Source: Chryseomicrobium aureum
Lineage (GTDB): Bacteria > Bacillota > Bacilli > Bacillales_A > Planococcaceae
Length of the DNA stretch: 56,407 nt
Assembly: GCF_016909155.1 (NCBI RefSeq)
Contig: NZ_JAFBFG010000019.1
Coordinates: 1 to 56,407, forward strand
Direction of reading: 5' to 3'
Part shown: one piece after another, positions 24,839 through 34,235 of the stretch
How the letters are laid out: each line of letters starts with the position of its first letter
Position numbering within the stretch: the stretch's first letter is position 1
Notes under the pieces: model-generated
The model's database searches: none
What the model saw: only the letters and a program-made list of their open reading frames with translations
Told to the model about the DNA's origin: nothing
Position numbers and translations under genes: made by a program

Positions 24839-25936
24839 ATGTATACAGAAAAAGAACTTCAGTTACTCGATTTAATTCGAACTAATCCTTATGCCAGTCA
24901 AGTAGAACTTGCAGAAAAACTTCACTTGTCTAGGCCATCTATAGCAAATTTAATTTCCGGATTAACAAAAAGTGGTGCCATCAAGGGACGTGCCTATGTA
25001 CTGGCGGAAACGAATTCGATTTTAGTTTTTGGTGGTATGAACATCGATAGAAAAATGATTGTCAAAGATCAACTCGTCTTTCATACTTCAAACCCTGTTA
25101 CTAGTTATCAGACGGCTGGAGGAGTAGCGCGCAATATAGCGGAGAACTTAGGGAGACTTGGCCATGAAGTTAAACTATTGAGTGCAGCTGGAAAAGATTT
25201 AGAGTTTGAATTCCTTCGTGAGAAGACCGCCCAGTGGGCAGACATGCACTATTGTCTTCAGAGTGAAAATGAACGAACAGGAACCTATACAGCGATACTT
25301 GATCAACAAGGGGAGATGCAACTTGCACTTGCCGATATGGAAATTTATAAGTCCATTACACCGGAGTGGATTTTACAGAATGAAAACCTGTTCCCAAATG
25401 CCAGTCTTATTGTAATCGACTTGAATATTGAAAAAGATTCTATTACGACATTGCTTCACTTAGCCAAGCGATATAAAGTTCCGGTTGCCATCGTTCCAGT
25501 CTCTGGACCAAAGATGAAAAATCTACCGGAGGATTTATCGGGTGTAGAGTGGTTAATCTGCAATCATGGGGAAGCAGAACTCGTTACAAGTCTTCAAATA
25601 AATGATCAAAAGTCTCTCAAAAAAGCCCATCAAGTACTTCAAGAGCGCGGCATTCGTAAAACAGTCATCACCAACGGAGAGAACGGTATTTCTTACTCAG
25701 AAAACGATAAAGTAGAGAAAATGTCTGCGATGAAGCCTAAGCAGGTTGTAGATGTTACTGGGGCAGGAGATTCATTTGTCGCGGCTACATTGCATTGTTG
25801 GCTCAAAACTGGAACGATAGAACCGGCATTAAAAGCAGGGCTGTTAAATGCAACAAAGACGTTAGAGTCAAATTACACAGTACGACCAGAACTCACAGAA
25901 GAAGGTTTAATAAAAGAAATGGAGGAATTAAAATGA
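24839..25936 (+). CDS. psuK: Pseudouridine kinase with N-terminal HTH domain (PfkB family)
   Basis: 365 aa. Residues 1-55 form a winged-helix AsnC/MarR-like HTH ([31 protein letters not shown]). From about 60 on it is a PfkB/ribokinase-fold kinase: [27 protein letters not shown], and the C-terminal [13 protein letters not shown] with catalytic Asp. It phosphorylates pseudouridine to pseudouridine 5'-phosphate. The neighbour psuG, overlapping by ATGA, fixes the function. The HTH fusion suggests substrate-responsive autoregulation. The palindrome around its promoter could be the target (inference). Confidence 0.92.
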   Translation: MYTEKELQLLDLIRTNPYASQVELAEKLHLSRPSIANLISGLTKSGAIKGRAYVLAETNSILVFGGMNIDRKMIVKDQLVFHTSNPVTSYQTAGGVARNIAENLGRLGHEVKLLSAAGKDLEFEFLREKTAQWADMHYCLQSENERTGTYTAILDQQGEMQLALADMEIYKSITPEWILQNENLFPNASLIVIDLNIEKDSITTLLHLAKRYKVPVAIVPVSGPKMKNLPEDLSGVEWLICNHGEAELVTSLQINDQKSLKKAHQVLQERGIRKTVITNGENGISYSENDKVEKMSAMKPKQVVDVTGAGDSFVAATLHCWLKTGTIEPALKAGLLNATKTLESNYTVRPELTEEGLIKEMEELK

Positions 25937-26844
25937 AGCATTTAGTAGATTACACACAAGAGGTCAAAGAGGCATTAGAAAGCGGTAAAGCAGTAGTCGC
26001 TCTAGAGTCCACAATTATTTCGCACGGTATGCCGTACCCGGAAAACGTAAAGATGGCCAAAGAAGTGGAGCAAGTCATCCGTGAAAACGAAGCAGTGCCT
26101 GCAACAATTGCACTAATGGACGGACGCATTAAAATTGGTTTAACAGATGAAGACTTAGAGCTTCTTGCAACAAGTCAGAATGTACGAAAAACATCACGTC
26201 GTGATTTAGCTTATGTATTATCGGAAAAAGAAATTGGCGCAACAACAGTTGCAACAACAATGATTTGTGCAGAACTTGCGGGTATTCAAGTATTTGTTAC
26301 TGGTGGTATTGGCGGGGTTCACCGTGGAGCCGAAACGACAATGGATATTTCAGCGGACCTTGAAGAGCTAGCGCAAACGAATGTAGCGGTCATTTGTGCA
26401 GGTGCAAAATCAATCTTAGACATTGGTTTAACTCTTGAGTACCTAGAAACAAAAGGTGTACCAGTAGTCGGGTACGGAACGGATGCATTCCCGGCTTTCT
26501 ATTCAGCGACTAGCCAGTTCAAATCAAACTTTCGTGTCGATTCTCCAGAACAAGTAGCGGAAATGCTCAAAATGAAGTGGGGAATGGGACTACAAGGTGG
26601 AGCAGTGATTGCAAATCCGATTCCGGATGAGTCATCATTAGATGAAAAGGAAATTACAGCGATCATTGAAGATGCGCTCCAACAAGCAGAAGCACAAGGA
26701 GTGAAAGGGAAAGATGTAACACCATTCCTGCTTGGCAAAGTGAAAGAGTTAACAGAAGGAAAATCTTTAGAAGCTAATATCGCTCTTGTTATGAACAATG
26801 CGCGTGTTGGTGCAGAAATCGCAAAGGCCTATAGCACTAACTAA
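25933..26844 (+). CDS. psuG: Pseudouridine-5'-phosphate glycosidase
   Basis: 303 aa from ATG 25933 (GGAGG 7 nt upstream), overlapping psuK by 4 bp. Splits pseudouridine 5'-phosphate into uracil and ribose 5-phosphate. Motifs include [18 protein letters not shown] with the active-site Glu, Lys in [44 protein letters not shown] and the late NPIP segment. No psuT-type transporter is adjacent. Confidence 0.96.
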   Translation: MKHLVDYTQEVKEALESGKAVVALESTIISHGMPYPENVKMAKEVEQVIRENEAVPATIALMDGRIKIGLTDEDLELLATSQNVRKTSRRDLAYVLSEKEIGATTVATTMICAELAGIQVFVTGGIGGVHRGAETTMDISADLEELAQTNVAVICAGAKSILDIGLTLEYLETKGVPVVGYGTDAFPAFYSATSQFKSNFRVDSPEQVAEMLKMKWGMGLQGGAVIANPIPDESSLDEKEITAIIEDALQQAEAQGVKGKDVTPFLLGKVKELTEGKSLEANIALVMNNARVGAEIAKAYSTN

Positions 26845-26879
26845 AAAACAGGCAGCCCTCTTGAGGGCGCCTGTTTTTA
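26844..26879. terminator. Bidirectional terminator
   Basis: AAAACAGGC...GCCTGTTTT outer stem and GCCCTC/GAGGGC inner stem, between psuG (+) and the DUF1128 gene (-). Confidence 0.88.
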
Positions 26880-27098
26880 GTTTCGTAAATTTCCAAGCTC
26901 TGAAGCGATTGCTTGCATTTCACTTGGACTGAATGAGTCACGCTTTGAAACCATTTCATAAAGATAACACAAGTCCTCATATTCAGAGGCTGTAAAATCT
27001 TCAGCTTTCATTGCATCCACATTGACCATTCGTAGCTTATCTTTGATTGCATTGATCATATACGTGATGTTTTCTTTAGATGGTTGAGTGAGATCCAT
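26877..27098 (-). CDS. DUF1128 family protein (YfkK-like)
   Basis: 73 aa from ATG 27098 (AAGGCGG upstream). The frame continues 9 codons further without a site. An acidic, helical protein starting MDLTQPSKENITYMINAI, with AEDFTASEYEDLCYLYEMV in the centre. B. subtilis YfkK (71 aa) is the same family. Function unknown. Confidence 0.88.
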   Translation of the reverse strand: MDLTQPSKENITYMINAIKDKLRMVNVDAMKAEDFTASEYEDLCYLYEMVSKRDSFSPSEMQAIASELGNLRN

Positions 27099-27160
27099 AC
27101 TGTACCGCCTTTCTCGTTCATCCATCTATCATTCCACGCTATGAGATGGTTGTCAATAGA

Positions 27161-28513
27161 CTAAGCCTGTGCTTTTTCTTCTTTTAATTTTTCACGAATT
27201 AACTTCGTCTCATAGGCAATTACTCCAGATAATCCGAGTAAACCGATTAAGTTAGGAATCGCCATCATCCCGTTTGCAACGTCAGAGAACGTCCAAATCA
27301 AATCTAGAGAAATGACAGATCCTACAAATACCATTGCTATAAACAACAAACGGTAAACAATTAGTAATGATGGATTTTTAAATAAGTATTGGAAACACTT
27401 CTCTCCATAATACGCCCATCCTAAAATTGTAGAAGATGCAAAGAAAATCAAACCAATTGCAACAATGATTGGTCCAACATCACCTAAGAAATAACCAAAT
27501 GCATTAGATGTAAGTGTTCCAGCACCAGCTTGATCCGTAGTTGTGTAAAGACCAGACATAACGATTGTGATACCCGTGATTGAACAGATGATGATTGTAT
27601 CAAAGAATACTTGCGTCATCGAGATTAAACCTTGACGACCAGGTAAGTCTGTCTTAGCAGCGGCAGCCGCAATCGGAGCAGATCCTAGTCCAGCTTCATT
27701 TGAGAAGACACCGCGAGCTACCCCGTAACGGATTGCAGCACCGATAGCACCACCTGCAGCAGCCTCAGTCGAGAATGCCATTTCGATGATTGTCATAACA
27801 GCACCTGGAACTTCCGTAACATTAAGAATCATAATCAAAAGCCCACTAAATACATAGAACACAGCCATAACTGGTACGAATACAGAAGTTACTTTACCGA
27901 TGGATTTAATACCGCCGATAATAACTAAAGCCGCAAATACCATTAGAACAAGGCCGGTTACCCAGTTTGGAACGTTAAACGTATTGTTCACAACATTTGC
28001 AACGGAGTTCGATTGTGTACCATTACCGATACCGAATGCTGCAAGAGCTCCGAAAATCGCGAATAGGACAGCTAACCATTTTTGCTTCAACCCGTGTTCT
28101 AAGTAGTACATCGGGCCTCCAGCCATTTCACCATTGGCATCTTTCACACGGTATTTTACAGCGAGTACCGCTTCACCATATTTTGTCGCCATTCCGAATA
28201 CGGCTGACAGCCACATCCAAAAAACAGCACCAGGTCCCCCAAGAACGATTGCAGTTGCAACCCCTACGATATTACCTGTACCTACAGTAGCAGCAAGTGC
28301 AGTGGTTAACGCCTGGAATTGAGAGATATCTCCCTGAGCGGTCTTATCGTGCTTTTTAGAGAAAGTTTGCTTCAATGCTGCAGGTAACATGAAAATTTGT
28401 AAAAGTCCTAAACGAAATGTTAAATAAATACCTGTACCTACAATTAAGATTAACAATGGTGGTCCCCAAACCACGTCAGAAATTGCACCTAAAACATCAT
28501 AGATTGCGTCCAT
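27161..28513 (-). CDS. Alanine/glycine:cation symporter (AGCS family)
   Basis: 450 aa, about 11 transmembrane helices. The AGCS signature GTGNIVGVATAIVLGGPGAVFW, then MAGGPMYYLEHGL, VARGVFSNEAGLGSAPIAAA and GWAYYGEKC are present. It carries alanine, glycine or glutamine into the cell with Na+ or H+. It could be called AlsT-like, but the exact substrate is open. Single gene. The 196-bp gap upstream is shared with the divergent YtxH-like operon. Confidence 0.93.
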   Translation of the reverse strand: MDAIYDVLGAISDVVWGPPLLILIVGTGIYLTFRLGLLQIFMLPAALKQTFSKKHDKTAQGDISQFQALTTALAATVGTGNIVGVATAIVLGGPGAVFWMWLSAVFGMATKYGEAVLAVKYRVKDANGEMAGGPMYYLEHGLKQKWLAVLFAIFGALAAFGIGNGTQSNSVANVVNNTFNVPNWVTGLVLMVFAALVIIGGIKSIGKVTSVFVPVMAVFYVFSGLLIMILNVTEVPGAVMTIIEMAFSTEAAAGGAIGAAIRYGVARGVFSNEAGLGSAPIAAAAAKTDLPGRQGLISMTQVFFDTIIICSITGITIVMSGLYTTTDQAGAGTLTSNAFGYFLGDVGPIIVAIGLIFFASSTILGWAYYGEKCFQYLFKNPSLLIVYRLLFIAMVFVGSVISLDLIWTFSDVANGMMAIPNLIGLLGLSGVIAYETKLIREKLKEEKAQA

Positions 28514-28637
28514 ATGTATCCCCCTTTGTTGTATCTTTCAATAAAGCAACTATCCTCCTATATAGTAGATGCCGTACATATAACTAATATTCATAAAATT
28601 CTGCACTCTAGTCAAGACAATTTTTTTGAATCTAGTC

Positions 28638-28663
28638 GTTTCGTTGAATTTGTCTAAGGGTAT
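28638..28663 (+). promoter_or_regulatory. Sigma-B-like promoter
   Basis: GTTTCG (28638-28643), 14-nt spacer, GGGTAT (28658-28663), matching GTTTAA-N12-14-GGGTAT except for two bases of the -35. No sigma-A pair with proper spacing is seen in the same region. Confidence 0.5.
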
Positions 28664-28709
28664 AATAGATTATATTATGAAATAAATAATGATTTTGGAG
28701 GCGTTCTAA

Positions 28710-29165
28710 ATGGGACAAAGTAAATTTTCTAAAGGTATTTTATTTGGAGCATTAGCAGGAGCTGCTATTAGCTTACTGGATCGTCAAACGCGTGAAGTTA
28801 TGAAAACTCGTGCACGATCTGCGCAGGAGAGAGCACGATACTACAGTGAAAATCGTGAAATTTTAAAACATGATATTGAAATGAAAATTAATCATTACAA
28901 ATCTCTATACGAAAAATTATCTCAAGATGCACAGTATCTTTCTTCTCAAGTAAATGAAGTCAAGCAGATTGCCCCTCAAGTTCAAACGTTATTTTCAGAA
29001 ACAAAAGATACATTTAGTTCTTCAAAAGAAGAATATAAAGAAATGATTTCTGAAGCATCAAATGAAGCAATACAAGAACAAGAAGCATCACATGATCCAC
29101 ATATGCAACAACAAACTCCAGAATATGCTGAAAAGTATGGTGAAAACGAAAAAAAGAATGGCTAA
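28710..29165 (+). CDS. YtxH-type stress protein
   Basis: 151 aa. The N-terminal hydrophobic glycine/alanine segment KFSKGILFGALAGAAISLL is typical of YtxH/gas-vesicle-like proteins. A long helical coiled-coil region follows (about 30-115), with a Gln/Glu-rich tail. YtxH relatives are general stress proteins in Bacillus. The sigma-B-like promoter fits that. TTGGAGG precedes the ATG. The gene is 14 bp from the YihY-family gene and probably co-transcribed. Confidence 0.8.
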   Translation: MGQSKFSKGILFGALAGAAISLLDRQTREVMKTRARSAQERARYYSENREILKHDIEMKINHYKSLYEKLSQDAQYLSSQVNEVKQIAPQVQTLFSETKDTFSSSKEEYKEMISEASNEAIQEQEASHDPHMQQQTPEYAEKYGENEKKNG

Positions 29166-29179
29166 TTCATGAGGATGTG

Positions 29180-30151
29180 ATGCAAATGGAGGAGACTCCA
29201 AAAAATCAGAATAACAATGAAGAACCTTCATCAAGAGCAACGGACTGGAAAGAGAAATTAACCTTTATGAAGTTTGGTAAGAATAAGGAAAAGAAAACTA
29301 CAGAAACCTATGACCCGACTACGTTAAAAGGATTTTTTCAAGATCTTCTTCAACATATCCAAAGGTCGGATGTTACAGCATTAGGTGCACAACTAGCATT
29401 CTTTTTCTTACTCTCATTATTTCCTTTACTAATCTTTATGGTTACTCTACTTCCTTTTTTAAATTTGCCAGAAGATCAACTATTTCAGTTTTTGAGGGAA
29501 TATGCACCAGCAGATGTGTACGGGTTACTTGAAGGGACGTTAACAGAGGTTTTGCAAAACCGGAATGGTGGATTATTATCACTCGGTATTTTGGGAACGA
29601 TTTGGTCTGCTTCCAATGGTGTCAATGCTATAATGAAATCACTCAATAAATCATATGGTTTAGAAGAATCTAGACCCTTTTTCATTGTAAGAGGACTTTC
29701 AGTACTATTTACGATTCTAATTATTGGGTTATTCGTTATTGCATTGCTTCTGCCGATTTTTGGTGAACAAATAGGGGTATTTTTGTTCTCGTTTTTGGGC
29801 TTAGATGACATGTTCTTAACCGTGTGGAATAGCATACGCTTTATCATTCCTCCGTTTATTATTTTCTTGGTTCTGACAGCTCTTTACTGGCTTGTCCCAA
29901 ATGCAAAACTGTATTTAAAGAGTGTCATTCCAGGTGGTTTATTCGCCACAGTGGGATGGATCATCGTATCTTTAGCATTTTCTTTCTATGTTAGTAATTT
30001 TGCAAATTATACAGCTACATATGGAAGTTTAGGTGCAATTATTGTACTGATGATGTGGCTTTACTTCTCAGGAACGATTTTGATGATTGGTGGACAAATT
30101 AACGCGGTCATGCAAGAGAGAAGAGAACGATTAGATGCTAAGCAAGTATAG
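29180..30151 (+). CDS. YihY/UPF0761 family membrane protein, second copy
   Basis: 323 aa from ATG 29180 (GAGG 5 nt upstream). GTG 29177 and ATG 29186 are alternatives. A hydrophilic, charged N-terminal tail of about 60 residues (KEKLTFMKFGKNKEKKT) precedes six transmembrane helices with the family motifs VTALGAQLAFFFLLSLFPLL, SLNKSYGLEE and YGSLGAIIVLMMWLYFSGTI. It is longer than the copy at 4445-5263 because of this tail. Role unknown. Confidence 0.9.
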   Translation: MQMEETPKNQNNNEEPSSRATDWKEKLTFMKFGKNKEKKTTETYDPTTLKGFFQDLLQHIQRSDVTALGAQLAFFFLLSLFPLLIFMVTLLPFLNLPEDQLFQFLREYAPADVYGLLEGTLTEVLQNRNGGLLSLGILGTIWSASNGVNAIMKSLNKSYGLEESRPFFIVRGLSVLFTILIIGLFVIALLLPIFGEQIGVFLFSFLGLDDMFLTVWNSIRFIIPPFIIFLVLTALYWLVPNAKLYLKSVIPGGLFATVGWIIVSLAFSFYVSNFANYTATYGSLGAIIVLMMWLYFSGTILMIGGQINAVMQERRERLDAKQV

Positions 30152-30153
30152 AC

Positions 30154-30208
30154 TAAAAAAACAGCTAGCTCTCTCAGGTTAACCCTAGAGAACTAGCTGT
30201 TTTTTTAT
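30154..30208. terminator. Bidirectional terminator
   Basis: AAAAACAGCTAGCTCTC / GAGAACTAGCTGTTTTTT stem between convergent genes. Confidence 0.87.
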
Positions 30209-30209
30209 T

Positions 30210-32081
30210 TCACAAACTTTTTAACATGCGTAATCCATTTACTATTACTAAAATAGTGGACCCTTCATGTCCAATTACACCTAGTGGCAAGTTTACTATT
30301 TGTAAGAAATTCGAAATAATTAAAAGAGCTATGACAGCGATTGAGAAAGCTAAATTTTGTTTTACGATCCGTTGCATTTTGCGTGAGAGTTCGACAGAGT
30401 AAGAGAGTTTTGTGAGTTCATTTTTCATCAACACGACATCTGCTGTTTCTAATGCTACATCAGTTCCATCGCCCATCGCAAAACCAGTTGTAGCGGTTGC
30501 GAGTGCTGGAGCGTCATTGATTCCATCTCCAACCATCCCCACATAAGGATATTTCTCTTTTAATTTCTTCAATTCAGTGACTTTTGTTTCAGGTAAACAT
30601 TCTGCTACAAATTCATCGATTCCTGCTTCTTTTGCAATCGTTTCAGCAGTTTTCGCATTATCGCCAGTCAACATAATTGTGGTGATCCCTAGCTTTTTAA
30701 GTCGAGCAATAGTTTCTTTTGCTTCAGGTCTGACCTGATCTTTTAATGCAATTAATGCTAAAATGCCTTGATCGTCACGTATATAGGTAACAGTCTTTCC
30801 TTCAGACGCCAATGACTCTGAAATTCTTCCTGCAAAAGAAAATGCTTCTTCACGCCCTACAAAATCGGGTTTACCCACTTTATAGGTCGCTCCATTCATT
30901 ACTCCACTCATACCAAAACCTGTGACATCTTGGACATCTAACTGAAGAGTAGGGGAGACTCCTTGATTTTTTGCATAGTTTGTAATTGCTACAGCTAGAG
31001 GATGATTAGATTTGTCCTCAATGGATGCTAGAATTTGAAGCGTTTTTTTCTCATCCACATCGGGTCGTGTAATGAAGTCCGTCACTTCGGGTTTTCCCCT
31101 AGTGAGTGTACCAGTCTTATCAAATGCTATAGCAGTGAGTTTTGTTAAACTCTCTAAATGGCTACCCCCTTTTACTAATATTCCATTCCGTGCACCATTC
31201 GAAATAGAAGCCAACGTCGCTGGCATGATGGAAGCGACAACAGCACAAGGGGATGCTACTACAAGAAGCACCATGGCACGATAAAAAGTTGTCGACCAAT
31301 CCCATCCAACTAGGTAGTGAGGAAGGAAGAGCATGAAACCAACAGTAATTAATACTACTTTTACATATGTCCCTTCAAAACGCTCAATAAACTGTTGAGA
31401 AGGAGACTTTTCGTTTTGAGCAGCTTGAACAAGCGCAATGATTTTTTGGAAAAGGGAATCTGCGTTTTCTTTTATAACTTCTGCAGTCAATACACCACTG
31501 CCATTCACTGTCCCGGAAAAGATTTCACTGCCCACTTGTTTTGTAACAGGAATGGGTTCACCAGAGATAGCTGCCTCATCAACTGAAGACACACCATCAA
31601 TAACTTTTGCATCTGCTGGAATCTTTTCACCGGGCTTGATGAGTATGCGATCCCCTAATTGTAAAGAGTCTACATCCACTAGGTGAGGGATATTCGATCC
31701 ATCAAGTTTCCATGCCTGATCTGGTTGCATATTTACAAGAGCGGCAATTTCTTTTTTACTTTTATTCATTGTGTACGTCTCTAAAGCTCCACTTAATGAG
31801 AAGATGAAGATTAAAATCGCTCCCTCTGCCCAATACCCGATAATGGAAGATCCAACTGCAGCCAAAATCATAAGCAGTTCTACATTTAGTTTTCGATCCT
31901 TTACGGTTTTTTCAATTCCTTCTTTTGCTTTAAAGTAACCACCAATCGCAAACGCAAAAAGAAACACGATGACGGACGCCGTGTTCAAGTCATTTCTTGA
32001 TAATATCCATCCTGTTAAAATCAAGAGGCCTGAAACCAATGCATTGATTAATTCGATGTGAGGAGACAATCTATGTAGCAT
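30210..32081 (-). CDS. pfeT: P1B4-type metal-efflux ATPase (PfeT/ZosA-like)
   Basis: 623 aa. There is no N-terminal metal-binding domain. It shows the transmembrane SPC motif (ASPCAVVAS) and a C-terminal HEGST motif, which together define P1B4 pumps. It also has DKTGTLTRGKPEV (phosphorylated Asp), the N-domain HPLAVAI, TGDNAKT and VGDGINDAPAL. B. subtilis PfeT (formerly ZosA) of this class exports ferrous iron and is PerR-controlled. The PerR box found here (32113-32127) supports the same role. Zn or Co export is the alternative. Confidence 0.9.
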   Translation of the reverse strand: MLHRLSPHIELINALVSGLLILTGWILSRNDLNTASVIVFLFAFAIGGYFKAKEGIEKTVKDRKLNVELLMILAAVGSSIIGYWAEGAILIFIFSLSGALETYTMNKSKKEIAALVNMQPDQAWKLDGSNIPHLVDVDSLQLGDRILIKPGEKIPADAKVIDGVSSVDEAAISGEPIPVTKQVGSEIFSGTVNGSGVLTAEVIKENADSLFQKIIALVQAAQNEKSPSQQFIERFEGTYVKVVLITVGFMLFLPHYLVGWDWSTTFYRAMVLLVVASPCAVVASIMPATLASISNGARNGILVKGGSHLESLTKLTAIAFDKTGTLTRGKPEVTDFITRPDVDEKKTLQILASIEDKSNHPLAVAITNYAKNQGVSPTLQLDVQDVTGFGMSGVMNGATYKVGKPDFVGREEAFSFAGRISESLASEGKTVTYIRDDQGILALIALKDQVRPEAKETIARLKKLGITTIMLTGDNAKTAETIAKEAGIDEFVAECLPETKVTELKKLKEKYPYVGMVGDGINDAPALATATTGFAMGDGTDVALETADVVLMKNELTKLSYSVELSRKMQRIVKQNLAFSIAVIALLIISNFLQIVNLPLGVIGHEGSTILVIVNGLRMLKSL

Positions 32082-32112
32082 ATGCGCACCGTCCTTAAAA
32101 TTATTATTACTT

Positions 32113-32127
32113 TATAATAATTCTAAT
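32113..32127 (-). promoter_or_regulatory. PerR box upstream of the P1B4 ATPase
   Basis: Minus strand TTAGAATTATTATAA matches the PerR consensus TTATAATNATTATAA at every defined position except one. It lies 32-46 nt upstream of the ATG. Confidence 0.72.
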
Positions 32128-32182
32128 TAAGAGAAAATGCAACAAAAGGGATCTTCATTTCTGAAAATCCCTCCCACCTAAA

Positions 32183-33712
32183 TTAAAATACGCGTTCTTT
32201 ATGAAGTGCTAGTTTTTCTAATGATGACTTATCGACATCTGCATGAAGACTGTTTCCGTGAGAGTCCATTGTAACAACAGCTGTAAATTCCTCTACACGT
32301 AAGTGCCACATGGCTTCAGGAATACCAAATTCCATTAAGTCGACACCGTCTACACCTTTGATACAATCCGCATAGTACTGAGCGGCTCCGCCAATTGCAT
32401 TTAAATAAACACCGCCGTGCTCTTCTAGGGCAGCTAGCGTTTTAGGCCCCATACCACCTTTACCAATGACAGCACGAATACCAAATTTCTTCATGATGTC
32501 TCCTTGATAAGGTTCTTCACGAATCGACGTAGTAGGGCCAGCTGCACGAACGTGCCAATTGCCTTCCGCATCTTTTTGCATCACTGGGCCACAGTGATAA
32601 ATGATTTGGCCGTCAAGGTCGACGGGTGCATCATGACTCATTAAATGATGGTGAATAGCATCGCGGCCTGTGTACATACGCCCTGAAATTGAGACAACGT
32701 CACCAACTTTTAATGAGCGGATTTTCTCTTCAGTAATAGGTGCTTCTAAGCGCACTACTTCTTTCACTTCTTCTTCAATAGTTTCTTGTTGTTTAAATTC
32801 AATTTTCTCGCCGTCCTGATAGTGCCAGTTAGTAATTTCACCAGTTGCCGGAGAGATATCAATTGCCATACGGCGATACGCCCAACAGTTATAAGCTACC
32901 GATACATAGAAGCTTGCAGGAATACGATGCATAACCCCAATTTTACATCCTAACAAAGTAGCTTCTCCGCCGAAGCCCATTGTACCGATACCTAGTGTGT
33001 TCGCTTTTTCAACAATATAGTCCTCTAGCTCAGCAAGTTTGGCATCCGGATTTACATCTTCAACAGAACGGAATAATTGTTCTTTTGCAAGGTCATATCC
33101 AGACGAACGATCTCCGCCAATTCCAACACCGATAAAGCCAGCAGAACATCCTTGTCCTTGTGCTTGATACACAGAGTGGAGGATACATTTACGTATTCCA
33201 TCTAAATCTCGTCCTGCACGGCCTAGGCCTTCGAGTTCAGCAGGTAGGCTGTATTGGATGTTCTTATTTTCACAACCGCCACCCTTTAAGATGAGCTTCA
33301 TTTCAATGTAGTCATTTTCCCATTGTTCAAATTTCATCACAGGTACACCAGCACCCAAGTTGTCTCCACTATTTTCTCCAGTTAGAGAGTCGACTGAGTT
33401 TGGGCGAAGCTTCGCATCATTTGTAGCCGCTGCGATTGCACGTTTGATTGCTGCTTTGATTTCTAGTTGATTGACCCCGATTGGTGTTTTGATTTTAAAA
33501 GTTGGTAACCCAGTATCTTGACAGATAGGGGAGACGTTGTCGTCTGCCATTTGAATATTGTTCGCAATTGTATCTAAACTCATTGCTGCACGTGTTCCAG
33601 CGTTTTCAGCTTTCTTCGCTTTAGCGATGGCACGACGGACGTCTTTTGGAAGGTTCGTACTTGTCTCTGTGATTAACGTATAAATACTTTTTTCAAGATT
33701 TTCAGTGTACAT
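32183..33712 (-). CDS. fumA: Fumarate hydratase, class I (iron-sulfur)
   Basis: 509 aa. Both halves are fused: an N-terminal alpha region (SPICQDTGLPTFKIKTPIGVN, GCENKNIQYSLP, GQGCSAGFIGVGIGGDRSSG) holding the three cluster-ligand cysteines, and a C-terminal beta region (GDVVSISGRMYTGRDAIHH, AAGPTTSIREEPYQ, GKGGMG). It hydrates fumarate to malate in the TCA cycle with a 4Fe-4S cluster, so it is oxidant-sensitive. A class I tartrate dehydratase is a less likely reading. AGGGAG precedes the ATG. Monocistronic. Confidence 0.93.
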   Translation of the reverse strand: MYTENLEKSIYTLITETSTNLPKDVRRAIAKAKKAENAGTRAAMSLDTIANNIQMADDNVSPICQDTGLPTFKIKTPIGVNQLEIKAAIKRAIAAATNDAKLRPNSVDSLTGENSGDNLGAGVPVMKFEQWENDYIEMKLILKGGGCENKNIQYSLPAELEGLGRAGRDLDGIRKCILHSVYQAQGQGCSAGFIGVGIGGDRSSGYDLAKEQLFRSVEDVNPDAKLAELEDYIVEKANTLGIGTMGFGGEATLLGCKIGVMHRIPASFYVSVAYNCWAYRRMAIDISPATGEITNWHYQDGEKIEFKQQETIEEEVKEVVRLEAPITEEKIRSLKVGDVVSISGRMYTGRDAIHHHLMSHDAPVDLDGQIIYHCGPVMQKDAEGNWHVRAAGPTTSIREEPYQGDIMKKFGIRAVIGKGGMGPKTLAALEEHGGVYLNAIGGAAQYYADCIKGVDGVDLMEFGIPEAMWHLRVEEFTAVVTMDSHGNSLHADVDKSSLEKLALHKERVF

Positions 33713-33767
33713 AATTGATTCTCCCTTATATGAGGTATTACTTTAAGTATACCTTTCTGTGAACATG

Positions 33768-33797
33768 AAAAAAAGAGTAGCTAAGCTACTCTTGTGT
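33768..33797 (-). terminator. Terminator overlapping the SE1561-family stop codon
   Basis: AAGAGTAGC/GCTACTCTT stem with minus-strand T-run. The stop codon TAG is inside the stem. Confidence 0.8.
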
Positions 33798-33971
33798 TTT
33801 TTTGAATTGATCCATCTTTAGTTCTAAATCATCCATCATTTGAATTAAGCGATCGATATCTTCTACTTTTGTCGATTCGGGCTCAATTGAGTCAAGAACT
33901 TGTAAGAACATATTGAGACGGTCCTTCAGATAGCGGACTTGTTGCTCTTGATTGGTCACTTGGTTTCCCAT
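33786..33971 (-). CDS. SE1561-family small protein
   Basis: 61 aa from ATG 33971 (AAGGAGG 9 nt upstream). The frame extends 7 codons up. It is highly helical and charged (QEQQVRYLKDRLNMFLQVLD, DRLIQMMDDLELKMDQFKK), probably a two-helix coiled coil. I recognise it as the SE1561-like group of small Bacillales proteins. Function unknown. Confidence 0.75.
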   Translation of the reverse strand: MGNQVTNQEQQVRYLKDRLNMFLQVLDSIEPESTKVEDIDRLIQMMDDLELKMDQFKKTQE

Positions 33972-34065
33972 CTGAGACACCTCCTTCAGCACTTATACTA
34001 TACCCGAATCGTTGGGAAAAAGATAGGAGGATAGAAGTGTTTTAATAATTTATCTATTTTGAATA

Positions 34066-34094
34066 TTTACACAACTTTTACTTTGTGATAAAGT
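34066..34094 (+). promoter_or_regulatory. Promoter of the leader-peptide/RNA unit
   Basis: TTTACA (34066-34071), 17-nt spacer, TAAAGT (34089-34094). Confidence 0.6.
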
Positions 34095-34125
34095 TACTGT
34101 AATCTCTACTAGGAAGGAGGCCGTA

Positions 34126-34218
34126 GTGAACCTGTCGAAAACCAACAACGTTAGGAGGCGGTTCAGACATTTCACCGGCTGGATAGTAGCCGTTAAATGC
34201 AGTTATGAAACAAAATAA
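34126..34218 (+). CDS. Putative 30-aa basic (leader) peptide
   Basis: GTG 34126, 5 nt after a perfect AAGGAGG. 30 codons then TAA, followed 17 nt later by a terminator. The product starts MNLSKTNNV and has an arginine-rich centre RRRFRHF (with adjacent rare AGG AGG codons), then TGWIVAV and a short polar tail. Promoter, ribosome site, ORF and terminator form a complete unit upstream of the MFS gene. It may be a free small protein, a regulatory leader peptide, or a chance ORF in a structured RNA. The RNA also folds well (see findings). Confidence 0.5.
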   Translation: MNLSKTNNVRRRFRHFTGWIVAVKCSYETK

Positions 34219-34235
34219 GGTAGTTAAAGACGTAT

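Noticed and set aside
34110-34235. Known riboswitch upstream of the MFS gene
   Set aside because: I compared it from memory with M-box, yybP-ykoY, purine, SAM, FMN, lysine, guanidine, fluoride and THF signatures. The required conserved cores are absent, so I list it as an unclassified leader only.
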